Assembly (NCBI GenBank): GCA_000149225.2
Contig: CM000694.1
Span: forward strand, 1,427,623 to 1,491,622
Length of the DNA stretch: 64,000 nucleotides
From: Lachancea kluyveri NRRL Y-12651
Taxonomy: Eukaryota > Ascomycota > Saccharomycetes > Saccharomycetales > Saccharomycetaceae
Direction: 5' to 3'
Made by a program: the position numbers and the translations under genes. The first letter of the stretch is position 1. Each line of letters begins with the position of its first letter. Under the pieces are notes generated by a model, which did no database searches, was not told the origin of the DNA, and worked only from the letters and a program-made list of their open reading frames with translations. This document shows positions 1 through 9,023 of this stretch, piece by piece.

Positions 1-578
1 AGTCTGTGGATTTGGCTTTCCAGAGCATCTGTTTAGTTTCGAAAGCCTTAACACAATTAGAGTCTGGCGGTCTATCCATTGTTAAATTTGGTGAAACAAC
101 CAGGGAAGTTCATCCCTTTGACCAACAGTTTAGTTATGAAACTGGTGCAAAAGTGTTCCAATGGTTCGACTTCCAAGAAACCAGAACAAATGTCAAAAAA
201 CTGGTCGCCGAATCAATCAGAATTTTCGAGCGCGCTCGTGCTACTAATAACAATGATTTATGGCAGTTGGAAATTATCATTTCGGATGGTGTTTGTGAGG
301 ATCATGACACTACCCAAAGGTTGGTTCGCCGTGCAAGAGAAAACAAGGTTATGTTGGTGTTTGTCGTTATTGATGGAATAAACTCAAGTGAATCAATCAT
401 GGATATGAGCCAAGTGAAATACGTTCCAGACAACTTTGGTAATATGCAATTACAAGTTGAGAAATACTTGGACACTTTCCCATTCGAATTCTACGTTGTA
501 GTCCACGATATTTCAGAGCTGCCAGAGATGTTATCTGTCATCTTACGCCAGTACTTCTCTGAATTGGCATCCATGTGA
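1..578 (+). CDS. MDN1: Midasin (Rea1) AAA+ ribosome-assembly ATPase, C-terminal end only
   Basis: This is the last ~190 residues of midasin, the giant dynein-like AAA+ ATPase that strips assembly factors (Ytm1, Rsa4) from pre-60S particles in the nucleolus and nucleoplasm. The frame is open from base 3, so the gene enters from outside the window. The visible part is the end of the von Willebrand/MIDAS domain. Readable conserved stretches are LAFQSICLVSKALTQLE, WQLEIIISDG and FEFYVVVHDISELPE, and the protein stops after LRQYFSELASM. The family is about 4,900 residues, so over 95% lies outside. The metal-binding DxSxS motif of the MIDAS domain is not in view. The gene is the YLR106C orthologue and is followed on the same strand by a snoRNA and SEN2, as in S. 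cerevisiae. Identification rests on recognised sequence plus synteny. Confidence 0.97.
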   Translation, partial: SVDLAFQSICLVSKALTQLESGGLSIVKFGETTREVHPFDQQFSYETGAKVFQWFDFQETRTNVKKLVAESIRIFERARATNNNDLWQLEIIISDGVCEDHDTTQRLVRRARENKVMLVFVVIDGINSSESIMDMSQVKYVPDNFGNMQLQVEKYLDTFPFEFYVVVHDISELPEMLSVILRQYFSELASM

Positions 579-961
579 TCTAGACATTTGATAAATCTTT
601 ATACTATATTTACAGAATATTAAACAAACATTTAAATGTTTTTAAAGAAAGAATATGTAGCTATTGCTGGATAAGATGGTTACAACAAGTAAGAGCCCTA
701 ACTTGATCTTATGGCACGTCGGTTTTACGACGGAGTCGGGGCGCACTGGGAAAATTTTTCTTTGAAAAAGTCTTTTTAACCAAGAAGTAGTAAACTCTTC
801 TATTACTGTTACAATTTCAAAATCATACCAAAACTTCAATATTTATAAGCATTGTGCCACCAATCGCGTACCAGTAGGTATGCTACCTCTTTCTCATGAA
901 CAAAGAGATTATTTTTATCTGGTTGTGCATTTTGCCTACTTTTCTTTGAACTTCAAACACA

Positions 962-1053
962 TTTTGTATGATGATAAAACTGTCATGTTGCTCGAAGATT
1001 TTTCGATGTGAGCGCAAACGATTTCTCAATAGACTACAACGGTATCTGATTTT
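962..1053 (+). ncRNA. SNR79: C/D box snoRNA snR79 (18S rRNA 2'-O-methylation guide)
   Basis: A perfect C box ATGATGA lies at 968-974 and a D box CTGA at 1046-1049, giving an 82-nt core of normal C/D size. An 8-bp external stem closes it: CAAACACA at 954-961 pairs with TGTGTTTG at 1053-1060. Immediately before the D box, 1031-1045 (AGACTACAACGGTAT) is complementary to the conserved 18S segment ATACCGTCGTAGTCT, with one A-C mismatch at base 1038. The fifth base upstream of the D box is G1041, which faces the C that is methylated as C1007 in S. cerevisiae 18S by snR79. The S. cerevisiae snR79 gene also lies between MDN1 and SEN2. The rRNA sequence and target number are from memory. The exact mature ends are approximate. 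The rest of 579-1345 holds nothing else I can identify. Confidence 0.93.
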
Positions 1054-1345
1054 GTGTTTGATGCTTGAAAAGCATTTGTAGCTTTCTTAAATGTAATGAA
1101 TAGTATTGTGTACATGATATCGCGTGTCGGGCTGATGTCTGGATACGCCGTGATGAGTTCGATGTAAACACTGCTAGCTGTTTTAGGCTACGGAGTAGAC
1201 TCACAGTAGTCGGCAATGTCTTAGCTTCTTAACAAAAGTATGTTTATCAGCAGAGTTGCTTGAAAAATTGGGAAAAAGTTCATAGTTCACCTCATCTCAT
1301 CACATACCATCTGTATGGAGACATTCGATAAACAAAGCAAACAGC

Positions 1346-2410
1346 ATGTCCAAATTCATCCCAAATAGTAAACGGTACAAGTATCCACTACCGATCCATC
1401 CGATTGATACACTGCCACGCATAGTTCCTCACAACCCCATATCATGGCTACGTTGGTTGTACAAGTATCTCAACAGCACAAATTCTTTGCACTCAAAGAT
1501 TCAAGTAACGTTTCTCAATGGTAATCACATCACCATCCAAGATCCACAGGAAATGCTATACCTGTGGGAAAATGGGTTTTTTGGAAGTGCCCAGTTGTCT
1601 CGTAGCGAACCCACTTGGAAAAGAAGAACACTGACGAGGTTAGGCATGGATGAAGAAAATTCTAAGGCTGCGTTGGAAGAGGTAACCAACTTGAGAAGAA
1701 AGCAAAGGCTAGAATTTAAAAAAGAGCGTAGCAGGTTCGAGGGTATACAGCTTAAGTTGAGGAAACAAGGCGTGTTGGATGACGAGATTTTAGACCGTGA
1801 GCGTGAATTCTTGAAAACTTTGAGGGACAAAGAGTTGGAATTAAGTAAGAATGAGGGAATAGACTTTCGTGTTGAAGACAGCGAATTATTATTAGAGAGT
1901 GGGGAAGATATTGTTGAGCTAGAAGTCTTGGAACTGATGCCTGTTGAGGCCATATTTTTGACCTTTGCGTTAAAAGTCTTAGATATTGGAGTATATGAGC
2001 TGTTCAGCCAACTAGTTGGTTCCGTGGTAGAATATAGACAAATCCACCGGCTGGTAACTCAGTATGCTGCGTACCACCACTACAGGTCACACGGCTGGTG
2101 TGTTCGGTCCGGTATAAAATTTGGATGTGAATACCTACTTTATAAAAGAGGCCCGCCTTTTCAACACGCTGAGTTTGGTGTAATGGTAATGGATCACGAC
2201 GCTTCAAACGATTACACATGGTATTCTAGCATCGCAAGAGTTGTGGGAGGAGCTAAAAAATGCTTTGTGATATGTTTTGTCGAAAGGATTAATACAGAAG
2301 ACGAAGTACTTGCCCTTTGGAAAGAGGGCAAGTACGAACAGGTGTTTGGCAGTTACAAAATCGGTGAAATCGTTTATAAAAGATGGATTCCTGGCAAGAA
2401 TAGAGATTAA
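1346..2410 (+). CDS. SEN2: tRNA-splicing endonuclease catalytic subunit Sen2
   Basis: Sen2 is the subunit of the heterotetrameric tRNA-splicing endonuclease (Sen2, Sen34, Sen15, Sen54) that cuts the 5' splice site of tRNA introns. In yeast it acts on the outer mitochondrial membrane. The 354-residue product (S. cerevisiae 377) has a charged, probably coiled middle (about residues 100-165) and a C-terminal nuclease fold. The catalytic triad is visible as Tyr266 (YKRGPP), His274 (HAEFGV) and Lys305 (GGAKK). The spacing of 8 and 31 residues equals that of Y289/H297/K328 in S. cerevisiae. The first ATG after the snoRNA is used as start. The gene is the YLR105C orthologue and lies tail to tail with LCL2. 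Confidence 0.97.
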   Translation: MSKFIPNSKRYKYPLPIHPIDTLPRIVPHNPISWLRWLYKYLNSTNSLHSKIQVTFLNGNHITIQDPQEMLYLWENGFFGSAQLSRSEPTWKRRTLTRLGMDEENSKAALEEVTNLRRKQRLEFKKERSRFEGIQLKLRKQGVLDDEILDREREFLKTLRDKELELSKNEGIDFRVEDSELLLESGEDIVELEVLELMPVEAIFLTFALKVLDIGVYELFSQLVGSVVEYRQIHRLVTQYAAYHHYRSHGWCVRSGIKFGCEYLLYKRGPPFQHAEFGVMVMDHDASNDYTWYSSIARVVGGAKKCFVICFVERINTEDEVLALWKEGKYEQVFGSYKIGEIVYKRWIPGKNRD

Positions 2411-2455
2411 AGGAGACCAACTATTTACCTTAGATACGCGTATGTTTATGTATCG

Positions 2456-2848
2456 TCAAACCAAACCTTTATAAGCATCCTCAACCCAACCACAATCTCT
2501 AACGCCCTTGTTCTTTACCTTGGGGCCCTTTACCAGATCATCATATGCACTATCAATTTTGCTATCACCAGTTGCAGGTTTCGATATGCAGACAAAGCTG
2601 CGTTTGTTTGGTAACAAACATTTGAGCTGTGATGCGGGGAAGGGACATGGACAGTCTAGTGGTTGTGAGACACACGCTTGGGTGTCAGGACACAGATATT
2701 GTGGGCATTCATGGTTTAACACGGTGTCCTCGTAAGATACTTGGGGCTGTTGTCTCTGTTGTTGTTGTTGATGGTTATGTCCAAAATCAAACATGAACGC
2801 ATTCGCTGAAGAAAGCAAAATGACATAAAGGATGCAACCGTTAAGCAT
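2456..2848 (-). CDS. LCL2: Lcl2, small secretory-pathway protein (ERAD-linked)
   Basis: The product is 130 residues, almost the same as S. cerevisiae Lcl2 (131), a protein tied genetically to ER-associated degradation and chronological lifespan. The N-terminus is a good signal peptide (hydrophobic ILYVILLSSANAF). A glutamine-rich spacer follows (about residues 27-36), then a cysteine-rich domain with CPQYLCPDTQACVSQPLDCPCPFP and a later CLLP and VCISK. The even spread of cysteines suggests disulfides in the ER lumen. The gene is divergent from CDC45 with about 180 bp between them, the same arrangement as YLR104W/YLR103C. The molecular function is not known in the family. Confidence 0.93.
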   Translation of the reverse strand: MLNGCILYVILLSSANAFMFDFGHNHQQQQQRQQPQVSYEDTVLNHECPQYLCPDTQACVSQPLDCPCPFPASQLKCLLPNKRSFVCISKPATGDSKIDSAYDDLVKGPKVKNKGVRDCGWVEDAYKGLV

Positions 2849-2941
2849 ATTCGTTGTGCCTTTCAGGTACTTACTTGTGACGTTGAAAACGAAAACGACA
2901 ATTGAAAGCTTCGACTTTTTTCCATGCTGTGAAAAAATTCG

Positions 2942-2948
2942 AACGCGA
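2942..2948 (+). promoter_or_regulatory. MCB-like (MBF) element before CDC45
   Basis: AACGCGA, containing the ACGCG core bound by Mbp1-Swi6, lies about 85-90 bp before the CDC45 ATG. CDC45 is expressed in late G1 in S. cerevisiae. The match is short and not the full ACGCGT, so this is a modest call. Confidence 0.35.
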
Positions 2949-3031
2949 AGAGTTTGATAATTAGTCCAAACACATCTTTTACAAACGGTTAAACAATCGT
3001 ATAGAAAAGGACCAAGTGTGAGTCAAGTGTA

Positions 3032-4930
3032 ATGTTTCTCAATATACAGCAGTTCAGAAATGCTTATGAGAAAATTGTACGCAACTCTTCCTCTCATTCA
3101 TCATGCCAATTGGTGATATTCGTGTCCTGCCTAAGCATCGACGCGTTGTGTGCAACAAAGATGCTGGTTAGACTGTTCAAAAAGCAACTGATACAGCTGC
3201 AGTTAGTACCTGTTTTTGGGTATTCTGAGCTGCGAGAGCACTTTTTGAAACTAGATGATAACATTAATAGCGTTTTGCTCGTGGGTTGTGGTGGCATGAT
3301 TGATGTCGAATCTTTCTTTGAAATCGATGCCCAAGAATATTTGGTCGAAGAAAAGCCGGAACCAAAGTTTAAACGAAACATCTATGTGCTGGACACACAC
3401 AGGCCCTGGAATTTAGACAATTTGTTTGGTTCAAAAGTTGTTACGTGTTTTGACGATGGTACCGTCGACGAGACCTTGCAGGAACAACGTGAAGCTTATT
3501 ACAAGCTCATGGAATTAGAAGACGAACAAAATAGCGAGTCCGATGGAGATCCTGAAGAGAATGATACAGAAGAAGATTCTGATGAAAAAGATAGTGGGGA
3601 TGAGGATTCGGATGACGATTTCCCTGGCAAGAGACGTGTAAACCAGGAAGACAATCCAAAAAAGCAAAGGAAATTAAGAAAGAAACTTTTGCATAATTGC
3701 GAAGCTATAATGGAAGATTACTATTCTCAAGGTACGACCATCTCAAATTCGTTGTCCGTTCAGGTATATTCGTTATTATCTTCAATTGGAGAAACTAAAT
3801 TACAGTTTTTGTGGCTAACAATTCTAGGAGCCTCTTCCCTGGATACTTCGTTCCCACAGGTATACAATAAGTTGCGACCCCTTCTGCAGGACGAGGTAAA
3901 GAGATTGTCGCCCAATGATTCCACAAAGACTCCTGATACCTTAGCGTTGGACATTCAACCTGATTATTATCTGTTTCTACTGAGGCACTCTTCTCTGTAC
4001 GACAGTTTTTACTACTCCAACTATGTGAATGCCAAGTTGTCATTATGGAATGAAAATGGGAAAAAAAGACTACACAAAATGTTTGCAAGAATGGGTATCT
4101 CATTAGCTACTGCACAGGAGAACTGGCTCTATATGGACAACAAGATCAAAAGAGAATTAGGAACCATCTTTGACAAGAACCTAGAGAGGTACGGGTTGCA
4201 AGATATAGTTAGGGATGGTTTTGTGCGTACTTTCGGGTACAGAGGTGCAATTAGCGCCAGTGAGTTTGTCGAATCCATCACTGCGTTGTTAGAGATCGGC
4301 CAAAATGGCAGTGATGATGCGCACACAAAAGCGGAAGGCATTAATGATGAAACAGGTGAAACTCCAGACACGGCGATACTCGATAAACAGAAGAAATGGG
4401 TCAGCAATTTTTGGCTAAGTTGGGATACATTAGATGACAACATAGATTTGATGAATCGTGGTATCAAACATGCTCAGAATTTACAGCACGCCATCTTCAA
4501 TACCGGTGTTGCCATATTAGAAAAGAAGCTTATTAAGCATTTGAGAATATACCGTCTGTGCGTGCTACAAGATGGTCCTGATCTTGATTTGTACAAAAAC
4601 CCATTAACCTTACTGCGATTGGGGAATTGGTTGATAGAATGTTGTGCCGAATCCGAAGACAAAAACCTGTTACCAATGGTCTTGGCAAGTTTGGACGAGA
4701 CGGCAGACACATATTTAGTAGCAGGGTTAGCGCCCCGTTACCCTCGTGGGATTGATACACTCGAAAGCAGTAGACCTGTTTTAAACAATTTTAGTGTTGC
4801 ATTTCAACACATAGCCAACGAAACTGGTGCCAAAGTGAGAATAGACAATTTTGAAAGTTCAATTATCGAGATAAAGAAAGAAGACCTGTCACCATTCCTA
4901 GAGAAGTTAACTCTAAGTGGATTGCTGTAA
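3032..4930 (+). CDS. CDC45: Cdc45, CMG helicase subunit
   Basis: Cdc45 binds Mcm2-7 and GINS to form the replicative CMG helicase. It has a DHH-phosphoesterase-like fold but is not known to be catalytic. The 632-residue product (S. cerevisiae 650) begins MFLNIQQFRNAYEKI and has the conserved early segment VIFVSCLSIDALCATKML. A long acidic, probably disordered stretch lies at about residues 170-200, followed by basic residues (KRRVNQEDNPKKQRKLRKK), as in the family. The conserved C-terminal part includes FQHIANETGAKVRIDNFESSIIEI. It is the YLR103C orthologue. A run of 26 T's follows the stop after about 43 bp. Confidence 0.98.
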   Translation: MFLNIQQFRNAYEKIVRNSSSHSSCQLVIFVSCLSIDALCATKMLVRLFKKQLIQLQLVPVFGYSELREHFLKLDDNINSVLLVGCGGMIDVESFFEIDAQEYLVEEKPEPKFKRNIYVLDTHRPWNLDNLFGSKVVTCFDDGTVDETLQEQREAYYKLMELEDEQNSESDGDPEENDTEEDSDEKDSGDEDSDDDFPGKRRVNQEDNPKKQRKLRKKLLHNCEAIMEDYYSQGTTISNSLSVQVYSLLSSIGETKLQFLWLTILGASSLDTSFPQVYNKLRPLLQDEVKRLSPNDSTKTPDTLALDIQPDYYLFLLRHSSLYDSFYYSNYVNAKLSLWNENGKKRLHKMFARMGISLATAQENWLYMDNKIKRELGTIFDKNLERYGLQDIVRDGFVRTFGYRGAISASEFVESITALLEIGQNGSDDAHTKAEGINDETGETPDTAILDKQKKWVSNFWLSWDTLDDNIDLMNRGIKHAQNLQHAIFNTGVAILEKKLIKHLRIYRLCVLQDGPDLDLYKNPLTLLRLGNWLIECCAESEDKNLLPMVLASLDETADTYLVAGLAPRYPRGIDTLESSRPVLNNFSVAFQHIANETGAKVRIDNFESSIIEIKKEDLSPFLEKLTLSGLL

Positions 4931-5692
4931 TCATAATCATATCATCCCCTATCCCACCTACTCGAGTATTACGTTTTTTTTTTTTTTTTTTTTTTTTTTC
5001 ACTCATGTGCATATTTTACTTGTCGATTATATACTAAATTTACAGCAGTCATTGGTTGGTTTCTAGATTCCAAACCAGCCACAATATTATTGAATACCAG
5101 TATCAGAAATGGTATAGCCCATAGCATAACACAGTGTTTTGAATCTGAGAATGTGCACATAAAAAGCCAATACATCCGCGAAAGCCAGAAAATCTGAGCG
5201 TAGTGCTCTGTAATAATTAATTATATGTTGTAGAGTACCACACCTCAACCGCTGGTTTATAGAAAAATACCTTCAATGAAGGCTCCGTAAAAGTAGTTTT
5301 ATTTCTAAGATTTTAACCATGGCGAAACGTATATAACAGCCAGGCATGCTACTGTCTAAGTTAGGCACCTGTACAAGCGATCGCCTTTATTAGCTCAACG
5401 GTACATTCGCATCAAATGGCAGTCCTTGATCTCATTCTGAAAGAGCTGCTATTATGAAAAGAAAAAAAAAAAGACTAACAATTTGCGCATACAAGGGCCA
5501 AAAATTTGGGACTCTATGGCTCGTAACGAACAAATTGTCAGTTGCTAGTTTTGTTTTTCGACGACTTGTCACTTTGTTATGTTTACAAAACACAAACAGA
5601 GTGCTTCAGAACACGAAATAGTACCCCGAAATACACACAAAAGGAAGACAAGTTAAAGCAGACCCAGTGAATTTAACCAAGAAATAGAGATT
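4931..5692. other. Intergenic CDC45-APC9, no gene seen
   Basis: This 762-bp gap lies between two genes on the same strand. It holds the T26 run, AT-rich unique sequence and an A-rich stretch near 5459-5472. I see no ORF of note, no C/D snoRNA box pair and no complete tRNA. A tRNA A-box-like string at 5391-5401 is discussed among the rejected items. Confidence 0.6.
4974..4999. repeat. T26 homopolymer run
   Basis: An uninterrupted run of 26 T's lies just past the CDC45 stop. It is a poly(dA:dT) tract in the CDC45 3' region and APC9 upstream region. It may exclude nucleosomes, and its exact length is the sort of value sequencing can get wrong. Confidence 0.9.
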
Positions 5693-6568
5693 ATGCGCCG
5701 GAAAAACAACCTTAACTCACCTGAGCAACCCAGTTTTGAACTGCCCTCTCTACCTCCATGGAGAACCCCACGAATCAAAATCGCACATACTACACCATTG
5801 AGAAGGGGTCCGATTTTAGATGAACCTGAAGAAGAAGAAGAAGGATACCTCGAAGCAGAGTATTACTCTGGCGAATTTCTCAGCAGAGACAACAAGTTGC
5901 TTCAAAAGCAACTCGAAGAAACTTCAGCATACGATTACAGCGCTCTTTCTACCAAAAAACTGATATCCGAGAGTAAAATCGACCAGTTCCTCAAGGCTGA
6001 AACCGCTATGCATTGCCTGGTGTTTTACAAGAATAGGAAAAAACACAGTCTCAAAGATTTTAGACCTGACTTGAACGTATGGTGTTGTGACAGCTCGGAA
6101 GATGAGTCGGAATTAGAAGAAGCAAAGGAAAGCCACACAGCTTCCAGGCTGAAAAACAAGTATAGAAGAAACAAGAAACCGGATAACAAGAACATCCTAT
6201 CACATATACCTGGTGTCTCCAAGGAAGAATTGGAACAGATACTAGCGCAAAAATCCGGGATCGACTCATCAACGTATCTCCCAAGACCCAACGTTAGAAG
6301 AATCGACGACATATTGAACCACGAAACAAACACACTACGAAGATTCTTGAACAATGCATCTGAGGTAACTAACACGCTATCCAGGCAGGAGTTACATGAC
6401 CAATACTTGATTTTACAACAGGAGCAAGAACTCATTCACCAGTGCAAGCAAGAGATTGGTTCAACAGAGCACGTCGGACGTACCAACGCTTTGCCAGACG
6501 ATGAAGACGAGTACCAATGGCTTAAAAATCAGTGTCACCAGATTTGGGAGCAAGAATCGTGGATGTGA
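5693..6568 (+). CDS. APC9: Anaphase-promoting complex subunit Apc9
   Basis: Apc9 is a small, poorly conserved subunit of the yeast anaphase-promoting complex that helps stabilise Cdc27 in the TPR arm. The product is 291 residues (S. cerevisiae 265). It has an N-terminal proline-rich start, an acidic stretch (EPEEEEEGY, about residues 44-52), a middle block QFLKAETAMHCLVFYKNRKKHS and a C-terminal tail ending QCHQIWEQESWM. I recognise it from position (YLR102C lies between CDC45 and ERG27 in S. cerevisiae) and general resemblance. No enzymatic motif is expected. Confidence 0.88.
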   Translation: MRRKNNLNSPEQPSFELPSLPPWRTPRIKIAHTTPLRRGPILDEPEEEEEGYLEAEYYSGEFLSRDNKLLQKQLEETSAYDYSALSTKKLISESKIDQFLKAETAMHCLVFYKNRKKHSLKDFRPDLNVWCCDSSEDESELEEAKESHTASRLKNKYRRNKKPDNKNILSHIPGVSKEELEQILAQKSGIDSSTYLPRPNVRRIDDILNHETNTLRRFLNNASEVTNTLSRQELHDQYLILQQEQELIHQCKQEIGSTEHVGRTNALPDDEDEYQWLKNQCHQIWEQESWM

Positions 6569-6715
6569 CGGTAGAACATCGATCGTTGCTATCCACATGA
6601 ATCGACGATGTTCCCATTCACAGAACGGAGCCCTCAATTAAGGTGACGGATTCCCCTTTCAAGGGCTTTAGTGCTTCCGCCCCCCCCTTTGGAAGGAAAA
6701 AAAAAAATTAAAATC

Positions 6716-6723
6716 TATAAAAG
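6716..6723 (+). promoter_or_regulatory. TATA box of SAC6
   Basis: TATAAAAG lies 70-77 bp before the SAC6 start codon, downstream of a C-rich and A-rich stretch. It is the only canonical TATA element in the 224-bp APC9-SAC6 gap. Confidence 0.5.
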
Positions 6724-6792
6724 GGGTAAGCGGTTGTGACAAGCCCTTTTTTTGCCACTTAAACAGGCCGGGTTTACAAGCAAATCAAACCA

Positions 6793-8797
6793 ATGAATAT
6801 TGTCAAGCTACAAGTATGTTATATCGATTATTAGACTATTTCCAAAACTTCCAATTGCTAACTCTTTTTGCCTTTCTTTTCCACAGAGAAAGTTTCCTAT
6901 TTTAACCCAAGAAGATCTTTTCAGCACTATTGAAAAGTTCAGAGACATCGACTTGGAGGACAAGGGCTGGGTTGCAAAACAACAAGTCTTGGAGGCTGTT
7001 TCTCAATCCGGCGAAACGTCATATGACCAAGCTCGTGAAACCCTGAAGAAAGTTAATGTCGATGCCTCTGGGCGTGTCGAGTTGGATGACTACGTTGAGC
7101 TGGTAGCAAAGTTGAAAGAATCCGAAAGCGCTCCACCTCCAACGACCTTTAATACTGGTAACGATGCTCCAGCACCATCTTTTTCATCCTCTGCACCAAG
7201 CGGATTACAGCACAGGGGTGTTGGCGCTCAAGCTAGGATCGTCGTTAGCGGCTCTACTACAGGTACCACCCATACAATCAACGAAGAAGAAAGAAGGGAA
7301 TTTACAAAGCACATCAACAGCGTTCTAGCCGGTGATACAGACATCGGTGATAGATTACCATTTCCTACAGATACCTTTCAACTTTTTGACGAGTGTAGAG
7401 ATGGTTTGGTATTGTCCAAGTTGATAAACGACTCCGTTCCAGATACAATTGATACCAGGGTCTTGAACTGGCCTAAGAAGGGTAAAGGGCTAAACAACTT
7501 TACCGCCAGCGAAAATGCCAACATTGTTATCAACTCCGCCAAGGCTATTGGTTGCATTGTTGTCAACGTTCACTCTGAAGATATTATTGAAGGTAAAGAA
7601 CATTTGATTCTAGGTTTAATCTGGCAAATCATCAGAAGAGGGCTATTGAGCAAGATCGACATCAAACTACATCCAGAGCTATATCGTTTGTTGGAGGAAG
7701 ACGAGACATTGGAACAGTTCTTGAGGCTGCCACCAGAACAAATCTTGCTACGTTGGTTCAACTACCACTTGAAACAAGCCAACTGGCCAAGAAGAGTTTC
7801 AAACTTTTCCAAAGATGTTGCCGATGGTGAAAACTATACCGTATTGCTGAACCAATTGGCTCCAGAGCTGTGTTCGACTAGCCCTCTCCAAACCAAAGAT
7901 CTTTTGACCAGGGCCGAACAGGTGTTGGCTAACGCTGAAAAGTTGGAGTGTAGAAAATACTTGACTCCCAGTGCTTTGGTAGCTGGTAATCCCAAGTTGA
8001 ATTTGGCCTTTGTTGCCCATCTATTCAACACCCATCCAGGTTTGGAACCTATTGAAGAGAGTGAAAAGCCAGAGATCGAAGAATTCGATGCAGAGGGTGA
8101 AAGAGAAGCCAGAGTGTTTACTCTATGGTTGAACTCATTGGATGTTGATCCACCAGTAGTTTCCTTATTTGAAGATGTAAAGGATGGGTTGGTCCTACTA
8201 CAAGCTTACGAAAAAGTTATCCCCGGTGTCGTTGACTTCAAGCATGTCAACAAGAGACCAAGTTCTGGTGCAGAAATGTCTAGATTCAAAGCCTTGGAGA
8301 ACACCAATTACGCGGTTGAACTAGGTAAAGCCAATCGCTTCTCCTTGGTTGGCATAGAGGGTTCCGACATCCTTGACGGTAACAAGCTGCTAACCTTGGG
8401 TTTAGTTTGGCAATTGATGCGTAGAAACATCGTCAACACCATGAACACTCTAGCAACCAGCGGTAGAGATATGAATGACGCACAGATTTTGAAATGGGCC
8501 CAAGACCAAGTTGCCAAGGGTGGCAAAAATTCTACTGTCAGATCTTTCAAAGATTCATCTTTGGCTACTGGTCACTTCCTATTGGATGTGTTGCACGGTA
8601 TTGCTCCGGGTTATGTCGATTACAATTTGGTCACTCCAGGGAATACTGAAGAGGAAAGATACGCAAACGCCAGGTTGGCAATCTCTATTGCAAGAAAGTT
8701 GGGTGCATTGATCTGGTTAGTACCTGAGGACATCAACGAAGTTCGTTCTAGGTTGATTTTGACCTTTGTTGCCTCTTTAATGGCTTTGAAAAAGTAG
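6793..8797 (+). CDS. SAC6: Fimbrin (actin-bundling protein), intron-containing
   Basis: Sac6 cross-links actin filaments in cortical patches and cables. Exon 1 is 6793-6813 (MNIVKLQ). The intron is 6814-6886, only 73 nt, with donor GTATGT, branch-like TGCTAAC and acceptor CCACAG. Exon 2 is 6887-8797. The product is 643 residues (S. cerevisiae 642). S. cerevisiae SAC6 has an intron at the same place after the same seven residues. Domains: an EF-hand-like headpiece at about 8-80, a low-complexity linker at about 95-130, then four calponin-homology domains in two actin-binding pairs. Readable blocks include the INEEERREFTKHINS segment, LPFPTDTFQLFDECRDGLVLSKLIN and NTNYAVELGKA. The gene is convergent with ERG27. 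Confidence 0.98.
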
Positions 8798-8803
8798 ATC
8801 CTC

Positions 8804-8850
8804 TTTTTTTTTTTTTTTTTTATTCGTTTTTTATTTTTTTTTTTTTTTTT
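8804..8850. repeat. Interrupted poly-T tract at convergent gene ends
   Basis: T18, a short interruption, T6, A, then T17, inside the 226-bp gap between the stop codons of SAC6 and ERG27. A C/T-rich stretch follows. This looks like the shared 3'-end region of two convergent genes. Confidence 0.8.
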
Positions 8851-9023
8851 CCCTCCTCTTTTTCACTCCACCTTTATCTCTCCCTTCTCCCGCTTTCCTT
8901 TCTATCGGTACTTCCCCACTGCACCCCCCCTAACATTCATTGTAATATATAAACCGACTTGTAACAAATACTGAATCGAGCAACCACTCTTTCTACTTGA
9001 AATTGTTAGTTTACACACTTTAA

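Noticed and set aside
5385-5450. tRNA-like A box TAGCTCAACGG in the CDC45-APC9 gap
   Set aside because: No B box (GGTTCGAnTCC), no matching 3' acceptor strand and no anticodon arm follow. A chance match.
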